DNA of 8,650 bases from Aquificaceae bacterium (GCA_015487365.1 WFPT01000008.1:1-8650), one strand, 5' to 3'. Numbered from the stretch's first letter, positions 1 through 7,984 are shown. A program made the numbers and translations. The notes: generated from the sequence alone by a model not told the origin.

Positions 1-254
1 CCCCTTACACCAATTAAATACGAACCACTGCTTATGGGTGCGAAGAAGTCCCTGTAATCGTAAATTTTAACCCCCCTTAAACCCTTAAAGTATTCCTCAC
101 CTATACCCAGCTCGTGCTTTAAGACCTTCCTCCCTTCCCTTGAAAGGATTAAATTCACGGTGTAATCCCTTTGACTCAGGTATTCTACGAGTCTCTTAGC
201 GTAAGGGGCACCGCTGGCACCGGTGATTGCAACGACCACCTCATCCCTCTTCAT
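1..254 (-). CDS. ubiX: UbiX-type flavin prenyltransferase, N-terminal 84 residues (partial at window edge)
   Basis: The reverse strand from the ATG at 254 reads MKRDEVVVAITGASGAPYAK and continues open to the left edge. The family makes prenylated FMN from FMN and dimethylallyl phosphate, the cofactor of UbiD-type decarboxylases, often in quinone synthesis; it is a soluble flavoprotein. Seen here are the N-terminal Rossmann-like motif ITGASGAPYAKRL (residues 10-22), which in the family cradles FMN, and the later PISSGSY (73-79), matching the SGS flavin-binding turn. About 100 C-terminal residues should lie outside the window. The start overlaps the end of the upstream small gene by 14 bases. 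A weak AAGGA lies about 11 bases upstream, so translational coupling is likely. GTG at 239 is a possible later start but would trim the first strand. No ubiD is visible. Related HFCD flavoproteins are an alternative, but the GASGA motif favours UbiX. Confidence 0.87.
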   Translation of the reverse strand, partial: MKRDEVVVAITGASGAPYAKRLVEYLSQRDYTVNLILSREGRKVLKHELGIGEEYFKGLRGVKIYDYRDFFAPISSGSYLIGVR

Positions 255-501
255 CCTCAAAGAGTTCCTTTACCATTTCGTCCGCAACCTCCTTTGCCTG
301 TGAGGGTGGAACCAAGTAGGGCTCTAAGTAGATTTCCACCTCAACGTCCTCCTTAAAGAGGAAGTCCCTTAAAACTTCCAAGACCCTCTGGAACTCGTCC
401 TCGGATATGTCCTCCCTCAGGCAACTGTTTAGGTCCTTCCCCGTTATTAAAACTCCCACCAAGGAAAAGGGTATGACGTAAAGGTTTTTGTTTTCCTCCA
501 T
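241..501 (-). CDS. Small acidic protein of unknown function (86 aa) between the desulfurase-like gene and ubiX
   Basis: I do not recognise this family. The protein is acidic, with many Glu/Asp especially in the last 15 residues (KELFEDEEG end). It has no signal peptide and no convincing membrane segment; the hydrophobic run near residues 8-20 (YVIPFSLVGVLITG) looks like a buried beta strand. It has one Cys (28) and no metal motif. A mixed alpha/beta fold is plausible. The ATG at 501 is fixed by an in-frame TAA three codons upstream. No clear Shine-Dalgarno precedes it, so translation may depend on ribosomes finishing the desulfurase-like gene 34 bases upstream. Its end overlaps ubiX by 14 bases. 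Position and overlap support a real operon gene, but function is open; a partner of the NifS-like protein or of UbiX is only inference. Confidence 0.65.
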   Translation of the reverse strand: MEENKNLYVIPFSLVGVLITGKDLNSCLREDISEDEFQRVLEVLRDFLFKEDVEVEIYLEPYLVPPSQAKEVADEMVKELFEDEEG

Positions 502-535
502 CGGTGGTTATTTTCCCACAGCTTTAAGCCCTTTG

Positions 536-1759
536 TCAAGGGGAGGTCTTCTTTACGTACTTTTCCCAGTTTTTGGCGTCAAAGGGTGAGAGCTCCCTTA
601 AAGTTTTTACCGTCTTTATAAACTCCTCCGCTACGTAATCTACGTCCTCTTCTTTGTTTTCCCTTCCAAAGGAAAAGACTATGGAGCCGTTGGACTCTTC
701 CTTTGGTATTCCAATTGCAGAAAGCACGTGGGACTGTTTTAGGGCCAAGGATACGCAAGCGGAGCCAGAGGCAGTTTCAACTCCCACCAAGTCCATCCTA
801 AGGAGCATGGCCTCACCTTCAATAAAATGAACTAAGAGGGATAAATGGTGGGGAAGCCTTTGGGTAGGGTGTCCCGTAAATTCCACATAGTCTAAGTTCT
901 TTTGTATCTTTTCCCTTAACCTGTCCCTCATCCTTGAAAGCTTTTCCATCCTCTCGGGTAGCTCCTTTAAGGTTAGCTCACAGGCCTTACCAAAACCCAC
1001 TATACCGGGGACATTTTCCGTTCCAGCCCTAACTCCCCTTTCCTGAACTCCACCTTCTATTAAGGGTCTTACCTTTACACCCTTTTTGGTCCAAAGGGCT
1101 CCCACTCCCTTAGGCCCATACATCAGGTGGGCGGTTATAGAGAGGGCATCCACTCCCCAGTCTTGAACGTCTATGGGATAGTGTCCAGCGGTAGCACAGG
1201 CGTCGGTGTGGAATATTACCCTCGGGTTCTTTTCCTTTACAGCTTTTACTATTTCCTTTAAGTTCTGGATGGTCCCAATCTCTCTGTTAGAATGCCCTAC
1301 GGAAACCAAAATGGTATCCTCCCTTACAGCTTCCGCAACCTGCTCTGGTTTAAAGAGGCCGAACTTGTCGGGTTTTAGGTAGGTTACTTCAAAGCCTTCC
1401 CTTTCTAAGGTCTTTGCAGAGTGCAGAACCGAATGATGCTCTATGGCACTTATTACCAGATGTCTTCCCCTCCTCCTGTATGCGTAGCTTATACCCTTTA
1501 TAGCTAAGTTGTTGGCCTCTATACCACCAGAGGTAAAGATTATCTCCTCGGGACTGTAAGCGTTTATAAGCTGGGCCACCTTTTCCCTTGCACCGTTTAT
1601 GGCTTTTTTAGCTTCTTGTCCGAAGCTGTGTAAGGAGGTAGGATTCCCAAAGACCTCCCTAAAATAGGGAAGCATGGCCTCTAAAACTTCCTCAGCTACG
1701 GGGGTGGTTGCTATGTGGTCCGCATAAACTACCTTTCTCCCTAACTTATTTTTAAACAT
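536..1759 (-). CDS. NifS/IscS-family cysteine desulfurase-like protein lacking the PLP Schiff-base lysine
   Basis: The 407-residue protein aligns along its whole length with class I cysteine desulfurases (fold-type I PLP enzymes that take sulfur from cysteine for Fe-S and thio-cofactor assembly). Conserved: the ATTP start motif (17-20), FGNP (37-40), EH with His108 (stacks on PLP; IscS His104), TDA with Asp186 (pyridine N contact; IscS Asp180), YGPKGVGAL (214-222), ERGVRAGT (240-247) and SGSAC with Cys335 (persulfide Cys; IscS Cys328). Changed: the lysine after His211 is Leu212 (codon CTG at 1126-1124), where IscS has Lys206. The substrate-carboxylate Arg of the SIRFSLGR motif is Val361. IscS Thr76 maps to Ile80, Gln183 to Ala189, and the second Asn of HVNNEIG to Arg159. 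Classical desulfurase activity is therefore unlikely. Start ATG has AGGAGGT seven bases upstream. The frame is intact, so it is not an obvious pseudogene. It heads an operon with a small protein and ubiX, divergent from thiC. Confidence 0.9.
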   Translation of the reverse strand: MFKNKLGRKVVYADHIATTPVAEEVLEAMLPYFREVFGNPTSLHSFGQEAKKAINGAREKVAQLINAYSPEEIIFTSGGIEANNLAIKGISYAYRRRGRHLVISAIEHHSVLHSAKTLEREGFEVTYLKPDKFGLFKPEQVAEAVREDTILVSVGHSNREIGTIQNLKEIVKAVKEKNPRVIFHTDACATAGHYPIDVQDWGVDALSITAHLMYGPKGVGALWTKKGVKVRPLIEGGVQERGVRAGTENVPGIVGFGKACELTLKELPERMEKLSRMRDRLREKIQKNLDYVEFTGHPTQRLPHHLSLLVHFIEGEAMLLRMDLVGVETASGSACVSLALKQSHVLSAIGIPKEESNGSIVFSFGRENKEEDVDYVAEEFIKTVKTLRELSPFDAKNWEKYVKKTSP

Positions 1760-1766
1760 ACCTTAC

Positions 1767-1773
1767 ACCTCCT
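1767..1773 (-). promoter_or_regulatory. Ribosome binding site of the NifS-like gene
   Basis: On the reverse strand AGGAGGT stands seven bases before the ATG at 1759, a near-perfect Shine-Dalgarno that fixes the start. The segment 1820-1811 of the same strand, TATACCTCCT, could pair with AGGAGGTGTA (1773-1764) and hide it if the transcript starts far enough upstream. Confidence 0.8.
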
Positions 1774-1810
1774 TTTTTTATAAAAATAGGGTATTAGCTT
1801 AAAAAAAATT

Positions 1811-1829
1811 AGGAGGTATATCACCTTCT
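1811..1829. repeat. 7-bp inverted repeat with 5-base spacer in the divergent intergenic region
   Basis: AGGAGGT (1811-1817), ATATC, ACCTTCT (1823-1829) pair as a 7-bp stem with one G-T wobble. It may be a small RNA hairpin in a leader or an operator half-site pair. It is too short and lacks the following T-run needed for a terminator of either operon. Function is not shown by sequence. Confidence 0.45.
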
Positions 1830-1846
1830 AAGGTCAAAGGGGGGTT

Positions 1847-1858
1847 ATTTTATAAAAT
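1847..1858. promoter_or_regulatory. Perfect 12-bp palindrome ATTTTATAAAAT, candidate shared -10 element for both divergent operons
   Basis: The sequence equals its own reverse complement and gives TATAAA on the plus strand (1851-1856) and on the minus strand (1854-1849). Plus-strand initiation about seven bases downstream, near 1863, would leave a leader of roughly 20 bases that still includes the thiC Shine-Dalgarno. Minus-strand initiation near 1842 would give a leader of about 80 bases for the NifS-like operon. No good TTGACA-like -35 lies at 17 bases on either side, so the promoter call is weak, though the palindrome itself is certain. Confidence 0.35.
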
Positions 1859-1867
1859 TAAAAGTTT

Positions 1868-3237
<1,370 letters not shown>

Positions 3238-5961
3238 ATGGAAAATGGCTTTATAAAGGTAAGGGGTGCTAAGGAGCACAACCTAAAAAACCTAAACTTG
3301 GACATACCAAAGGGTAAGTTTGTGGTAATAAGTGGGCCTTCTGGGAGTGGTAAATCCTCCTTAGCCTTTGACGTAATCTTTAAGGAGGGACAGAGGAGGT
3401 ATATAGAGAGCCTTTCACCTTATTTGAGGCAATTCCTTGGAGCCTACGAAAGGCCAAACGTAGATAGGATAGAGGGGCTTTCACCTTCAATAGCCATAGA
3501 GCAAAAAACCGTAAGTGCAAATCCACGTTCAACGGTTGGGACCATAACCGAAATTTACGACTTTATGAGGGTCTTGTGGGCCAGCGTAGGAAAACCAACC
3601 TGCATACACTGTGGAAGGGTTTTAGAGGGTCTTTCAGCTTCCCAGATAGTGGATAGGGTCTTAGAAAGGGCAAAAGACAAAAAGATAATGGTCCTTGCAC
3701 CCTTAGTTAGGGGTAGGAAGGGAGACCACAAGATGCTCATAAACAAGCTCTTGAAGGAAGGTTATAGCAGGGTAAAGGTAAACGGAAAGCTCTTAAAGCT
3801 TATAGAGGTCCCTGACCTAAACAAAAACAAAAAGCACTATATAGATTTAGTTTTGGACCGATTCATCCTTGACGAGGAAGAGAGGGGAAGGCTTTTGAGT
3901 GCCATAGAAAAGTCCTTTCAAATGAGTGGAGGCTTGGTGAAAGTAGAATACGTAGAGGAGGGGAAGGAGGAAACCTTTAGCAAAGAAAGGTTTTGTCCCG
4001 AGCACAACTTCTCCGTTCCCGACATAAACCCAAGGCTCTTTTCCTTTAACTCACCCGAGGGTGCCTGTAAGGACTGCAACGGCTTAGGGGTTAAGATGGA
4101 GCTGGACGAGAGCTTAATGGTGGATGAGGAAAAACCTGTTTATAGCTTTTTAAAGGTTTCGGACCTCTTTTACAGGATAAAAAACAGGGCTGTAATCCTG
4201 TGTAGGCTTATGGGCTATTCACCTTCAAGGAAGTTTAAAAGCCTTCCAAAGGAAGTAAGGGAAAAAATCCTTAAAGAAACCTTGGAATATTTAAAGGCCA
4301 AATACCTAAGAGAGGATGCTCCAAAAAGACAAAGGGAGGAATTGGCAAAGTATCTTAGGAAAAGGGAATGTCCTACCTGTAAAGGTGCAAGGCTAAACGA
4401 AAGGGCTTTGAGTGTTTTAGTAGCTGGTAAAAACATATATGAGGTTTCCAGTTTAAACCTGAGGGATTGTTATGAATTTTTCAACTCCTTAGAAAAAAGT
4501 TTAAGGGAAAGGGAAAGGGAGGTGGCAAAGGATTTATTAAAGGAAATTAAAAAGAGGCTCTCCCTACTACTAAAACTTGGTTTGGATTACCTAACCCTTT
4601 CAAGGAATGCGGATACCCTGTCGGGGGGAGAAAGCCAGAGGGTCCGATTGGCCACCCAGTTAGGTTTAGGGCTCTCGGGAGTAATATACGTTTTGGACGA
4701 GCCTTCCATTGGCCTCCACCCAAGGGATGTAAATAGACTGATTGAAACTTTAAGGTCATTAAGGGACTTGGGAAACACCGTAATAGTGGTAGAGCACGAC
4801 CCTGAAACCATAAAGAGTGCGGACTATGTAATAGAGCTCGGCCCAAAGGGAGGGAAGGAAGGGGGTTATGTCATAAGTGAGGGCTCGGTGGAGGATTTAC
4901 TCAACAACCAAAGGTCCCTTACGGGTGCCTATTTAAGCGGCAGGTTAAGAGTTGAATTAAGGAAGGAGAGGAGGAGACCTGAAAAGGGCTTTATGAGGAT
5001 TGTTGGAGCCAAAAAGTTTAACTTAAAAAACATAACGGTAGAAATTCCAAAGGGCCTTTTCGTTTGCATAACTGGAGTTTCTGGCTCTGGAAAATCAACA
5101 CTCCTTTATGAGGTCCTCTATAAATATGCAATTGGGGAAAAAGTGGAAGGGGTGGAAAGGGTAGAAGGCCTTGAAGACTTAGAGGGAGTAATAAGCATAG
5201 ACCAAAGTCCCATTGGTAAAACTCCAAGGAGCAATCCCGCAACTTATACCAAAATCCTTGACCCGATAAGGCAACTCTTTGCCCAAACTCCCCTTGCAAG
5301 GGCCAGAGGTTATTCCGCGGGATGGTTTTCCTTTAACTCCGTAGGAGCCTGTGAGGTCTGTGGAGGAGAGGGATACATAAAGGTGGAAATGTATTTTTTA
5401 CCTACCGCTTATGTCCTATGTGAGGCCTGTAATGGAAGCAGGTTTAAGAGGGAGGTCCTGCAAGTCTATTTTAAAGGAAAGAACATAGCGGATGTCCTAA
5501 ACATGACCGTAGATGAAGCCTACGAATTCTTCCAAAATTACCCATCCATAAGAAGAAGGCTCAGCCTTTTAAGGGAAGTGGGTTTAGGGTATTTAACCTT
5601 AGGGCAACCCGCAACCACCCTCTCTGGGGGTGAGAGCCAGCGCCTGAAAATAGTAAGGGAGCTTTCAAAAAAGACAAAAGGGAATACCCTATACCTGTTG
5701 GACGAGCCTACCACCGGCCTACATATGGACGAAGTTAAAAGGCTCTTGAAAGTCCTACAAAGGTTAGTGGATATGGGAAATACGGTTGTAGTAATTGAGC
5801 ATAACTTGGACTTTATAAAGAATGCCGATTATATAATAGACTTAGGACCAGAGGGTGGAGAAAGGGGTGGAGAGGTGGTAGCAGTAGGAACTCCCGAGGA
5901 GGTGGCAAAATGTCCAAACTCTTACACTGGAAAGTTTTTAAGAAAAGTTTTACAATCTTAA
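3238..5961 (+). CDS. uvrA: UvrA, excinuclease ABC subunit A
   Basis: UvrA is the dimeric damage-recognition ATPase of nucleotide excision repair; it loads UvrB on lesions. The 907 residues contain two ABC modules. Module I has Walker A GPSGSGKSS (33-41), signature LSGGESQR (461-468) and Walker B VLDEPSIGLH (485-494). Module II has Walker A GVSGSGKST (613-621), signature LSGGESQR (795-802) and LLDEPTTGLH (820-829). The first zinc module reads CPEH (Cys253, His256) then CKDC (Cys277, Cys280), so one ligand is His rather than Cys. The second is CEVC (705-708) with CEAC (728-731), all Cys. CIHC (122-125) and CPTC (378-381) are further paired Cys. It is slightly shorter than E. coli UvrA (940). 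The ATG follows the thiC TAA directly and lacks its own Shine-Dalgarno, which suggests translational coupling. Its last 52 bases also encode the start of the next gene. Confidence 0.98.
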   Translation: MENGFIKVRGAKEHNLKNLNLDIPKGKFVVISGPSGSGKSSLAFDVIFKEGQRRYIESLSPYLRQFLGAYERPNVDRIEGLSPSIAIEQKTVSANPRSTVGTITEIYDFMRVLWASVGKPTCIHCGRVLEGLSASQIVDRVLERAKDKKIMVLAPLVRGRKGDHKMLINKLLKEGYSRVKVNGKLLKLIEVPDLNKNKKHYIDLVLDRFILDEEERGRLLSAIEKSFQMSGGLVKVEYVEEGKEETFSKERFCPEHNFSVPDINPRLFSFNSPEGACKDCNGLGVKMELDESLMVDEEKPVYSFLKVSDLFYRIKNRAVILCRLMGYSPSRKFKSLPKEVREKILKETLEYLKAKYLREDAPKRQREELAKYLRKRECPTCKGARLNERALSVLVAGKNIYEVSSLNLRDCYEFFNSLEKSLREREREVAKDLLKEIKKRLSLLLKLGLDYLTLSRNADTLSGGESQRVRLATQLGLGLSGVIYVLDEPSIGLHPRDVNRLIETLRSLRDLGNTVIVVEHDPETIKSADYVIELGPKGGKEGGYVISEGSVEDLLNNQRSLTGAYLSGRLRVELRKERRRPEKGFMRIVGAKKFNLKNITVEIPKGLFVCITGVSGSGKSTLLYEVLYKYAIGEKVEGVERVEGLEDLEGVISIDQSPIGKTPRSNPATYTKILDPIRQLFAQTPLARARGYSAGWFSFNSVGACEVCGGEGYIKVEMYFLPTAYVLCEACNGSRFKREVLQVYFKGKNIADVLNMTVDEAYEFFQNYPSIRRRLSLLREVGLGYLTLGQPATTLSGGESQRLKIVRELSKKTKGNTLYLLDEPTTGLHMDEVKRLLKVLQRLVDMGNTVVVIEHNLDFIKNADYIIDLGPEGGERGGEVVAVGTPEEVAKCPNSYTGKFLRKVLQS
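5143..5187 (+). repeat. Five degenerate 9-bp units inside uvrA
   Basis: GTGGAAGGG, GTGGAAAGG, GTAGAAGGC, CTTGAAGAC and TTAGAGGGA follow one another in frame and encode VEG-VER-VEG-LED-LEG (residues 636-650). The first three are close copies, the last two more diverged. The segment lies between Walker A of module II and the IDQSPIG motif, a variable surface region in UvrA, so length change here would be tolerated. Confidence 0.5.
5897..5903 (+). promoter_or_regulatory. Ribosome binding site of the M16 peptidase gene, inside uvrA
   Basis: AGGAGGT ends six bases before the ATG at 5910, within the uvrA reading frame. It decides for the long start at 5910 over the in-frame ATG at 5967, which has no Shine-Dalgarno. 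Confidence 0.75.
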
Positions 5962-7241
5962 TAGCTATGGCTATAATGGGAGTCCAAAGTTGGGCAGGAG
6001 AGGTCCTCACCTACACCCTAAAAAACGGTGCAAAAGTATATATAGTGCCAAGACAGGACACTAAGGTGGTTTCCTTGCAGGTTTGGTTTAGGGTTGGCTC
6101 CAAGTTTGAAAACTACAAAGAAAAGGGTATTTCCCACTTCTTAGAACATATGCTCTTTAACGGCTCAGAGGGTATGCCCTATGGAGAAATAGATAAAAGG
6201 GTTGAAAGCTTTGGAGGACATTTAAACGCTGGAACTTCAAAGGACTACACCTTTTACTACATCACCGCCCCCTACCTCTTTTACAAGGAAGGCTTAAAAC
6301 TTCTCTACAAACTTACCTTAAAGCCCTTACTTTTAGAAAAGATGGTAGAAAAGGAAAAGCCCATAGTCTTGGAGGAGTTAAAAAGGAGTGAGGACAACCC
6401 AAAAAACTTACTTTGGGAAGAATTTGAAAAGTTAGTCTATAAGGTTTCCCCCTACCGCTTCCCAATCCTTGGAACCCAAAAGACCATAAAGTCCTTTACA
6501 AGGAGTGAGCTCCTCAGCTACTACAAGAGGTTTTACCAACCCCAAAATATGGCAATAGTGGTAGTAGGTAGGGTAAATCCAGAGGAAGTTTTAAAGGAAG
6601 TGGAAGAGACCTTTGGAAGGGAGGAGGGAAGGCCCTTAAAAAGGCCAAAGGTTTTAAAGGAGCCACCCCAAATTAAGATTAGGAGGAAAGTTATAGAGGA
6701 TGAAAGGGTTGGTAAAAGCTACTGGATCATAGGTTGGAGGGTTCCGCCTATTGGTTCAAAGGAGTATTACGCCTTGGAAGTTTTAAGTGAAATCCTCACA
6801 GGAGGGAAAACCTCTTACCTATACAAAGCCTTAATAGATAAGGGGTTAGCTTACAGCGTTTCTTCGGGAGACTTTGCAAGGCCACAGGATAACGTATTTT
6901 TAATCTATGCAAGCTTTGATGAAAAAAACTACCAAAAGGTAAAGGAAGAGGTTCTAAGGGCCTTGGAGGAATTAAAGAAAAACTTAAAGGAGGAGGAGGT
7001 AAGGAAGGCCAAGGAAAAACTTTTAAATTCTTTAATCTTTTCAAGGGAGAGGGTCCAAAGCGTAGGCTATGAAATAGGATATTCCTTTGCCCTCTTTGGA
7101 AACGTAGACTTTTACAAAACCTATGAAGAGAACTTAAAGAAGGTGAGGAAACTGGAAGTTATAAAGCTCTTGGAAAGGTTCATAGGGAAGGATAAGCCTT
7201 ACAGTGAAATTTTACTAAAACCCAAGGGAGGGGATAAATGA
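5910..7241 (+). CDS. Secreted M16-family zinc peptidase (M16B, processing-peptidase-like)
   Basis: The 443-residue protein has a signal peptide: basic start with Lys8, Lys11 and Lys12, hydrophobic core TILIAMAIMG (15-24), likely cleavage after SWA (27-29). It should act in the periplasm. The inverted zinc motif HFLEH is at 76-80 (His76 and His80 bind zinc, Glu79 is the base). Glu156 in IVLEELKRSEDNP fits the third ligand, 76 residues after His80. The second half has the usual M16 repeat-domain segment LTGGKTSYLYKALIDKGLAY (296-315). M16B members act as homo- or heterodimers on peptides and misfolded proteins; the substrate here is unknown and no inactive partner gene is adjacent. The start overlaps uvrA by 52 bases in another frame, backed by AGGAGGT at 5897. 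The stop overlaps tpiA by 4 bases. pqqL or yme-type names are not justified. Confidence 0.93.
   Translation: MSKLLHWKVFKKSFTILIAMAIMGVQSWAGEVLTYTLKNGAKVYIVPRQDTKVVSLQVWFRVGSKFENYKEKGISHFLEHMLFNGSEGMPYGEIDKRVESFGGHLNAGTSKDYTFYYITAPYLFYKEGLKLLYKLTLKPLLLEKMVEKEKPIVLEELKRSEDNPKNLLWEEFEKLVYKVSPYRFPILGTQKTIKSFTRSELLSYYKRFYQPQNMAIVVVGRVNPEEVLKEVEETFGREEGRPLKRPKVLKEPPQIKIRRKVIEDERVGKSYWIIGWRVPPIGSKEYYALEVLSEILTGGKTSYLYKALIDKGLAYSVSSGDFARPQDNVFLIYASFDEKNYQKVKEEVLRALEELKKNLKEEEVRKAKEKLLNSLIFSRERVQSVGYEIGYSFALFGNVDFYKTYEENLKKVRKLEVIKLLERFIGKDKPYSEILLKPKGGDK
7226..7233 (+). promoter_or_regulatory. Ribosome binding site of tpiA
   Basis: GGGAGGGG lies four bases before the ATG at 7238, inside the 3' end of the peptidase gene. 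The ATGA start-stop overlap also favours coupled translation. Confidence 0.6.
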
Positions 7242-7984
7242 AAAAGCTCATCTGTGCCAACTGGAAGATGAACAAGACCACAGGGGAGACGGAAAGCTTT
7301 TTGAGGGAGCTCTTGAAGGCCTTGGGTAGTTTAGAAAATTCTGTGGAGGTGGTCATCTTCCCACCCTTTACCTCTTTGTGCGTAGCCAAGGAGCTTTTAA
7401 GGGGTAGCCCCTTAAAGTATGGGGCCCAAAACTGTTTTTACAAGGAGTGGGGGGCCTACACGGGTGAGATATCACCATTAATGTTAAAGGACTTGGGTTG
7501 TTCCTACACGATAGTGGGGCATTCGGAAAGGAGAAACCTCTTTGGGGAGGATGATGAGACCATAAACAAAAAGTTAAAGGCCCTCTTAAAAGTAGGTATA
7601 AGGCCCATCCTCTGCGTGGGGGAGAAGATAGAAGAGAGGAACGCAAACCTTACCCATAAGGTTATTGAAAGTCAAATCAGGATTGCCCTCTCAGGAATAG
7701 AGGGGGAGGTGGATGAGTTGGATATAGCGTACGAGCCCGTTTGGGCTATTGGGACTGGGAATCCCGCAACCGTTGAAGATGCAAAGGAGGTCCATACCTT
7801 CATAAACAAACTTCTGGACGAGCTAAACCCAAGGAGGGAGGGGAGGACGAGAATCCTTTACGGTGGCAGTGTAAAACCTTCTAATGCAAAGGAATTTTTA
7901 AAGGAGAGGGAAGTAGGTGGCCTCTTAGTGGGTGGGGCCAGTTTAGAGGTTTCCTCCTTCCTTGATATCGTAAATTCTCTTTAA
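7238..7984 (+). CDS. tpiA: Triosephosphate isomerase
   Basis: The enzyme interconverts dihydroxyacetone phosphate and glyceraldehyde 3-phosphate in glycolysis and gluconeogenesis, in the cytoplasm. The 248 residues are the normal TIM-barrel length. Catalytic residues are all visible: Asn8 and Lys10 in CANWKMN, His95 in VGHSERR (93-99), and Glu166 in AYEPVWAIGTG (164-174), which includes the mobile loop 6. The phosphate-binding YGGSV (208-212) and VGGASL (231-236) are intact. It starts within the stop of the peptidase gene (ATGA) and has GGGAGGGG upstream. It is the last gene of the thiC-uvrA-peptidase-tpiA block. Its final 42 bases overlap the convergent LptF/G-like gene, and no terminator hairpin is evident after the stop. 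Confidence 0.98.
   Translation: MKKLICANWKMNKTTGETESFLRELLKALGSLENSVEVVIFPPFTSLCVAKELLRGSPLKYGAQNCFYKEWGAYTGEISPLMLKDLGCSYTIVGHSERRNLFGEDDETINKKLKALLKVGIRPILCVGEKIEERNANLTHKVIESQIRIALSGIEGEVDELDIAYEPVWAIGTGNPATVEDAKEVHTFINKLLDELNPRREGRTRILYGGSVKPSNAKEFLKEREVGGLLVGGASLEVSSFLDIVNSL

Noticed and set aside
171..356. Plus-strand open frame of 61 codons at the left end
   Set aside because: It is antisense to ubiX and the small gene, and its Pro/Arg-rich product is typical of a shadow frame.
536..1759. NifS-like gene as a pseudogene
   Set aside because: There is no stop or frameshift over 407 codons, the length is normal, many family motifs are intact and the ribosome site is strong. Changes are confined largely to active-site contacts.
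1797..1830. Rho-independent terminator in the divergent region
   Set aside because: Both flanking genes start here rather than end, the 7-bp stem is weak, and the A-run before the stem on the plus strand is not followed by a suitable T-run.
4547..4846. Minus-strand open frames inside uvrA
   Set aside because: They mirror the signature and Walker B regions of uvrA and show no motifs of their own.
5967..7241. Shorter start of the M16 peptidase at the ATG at 5967
   Set aside because: It would remove the basic part of the signal peptide and has no Shine-Dalgarno, while 5910 has both.
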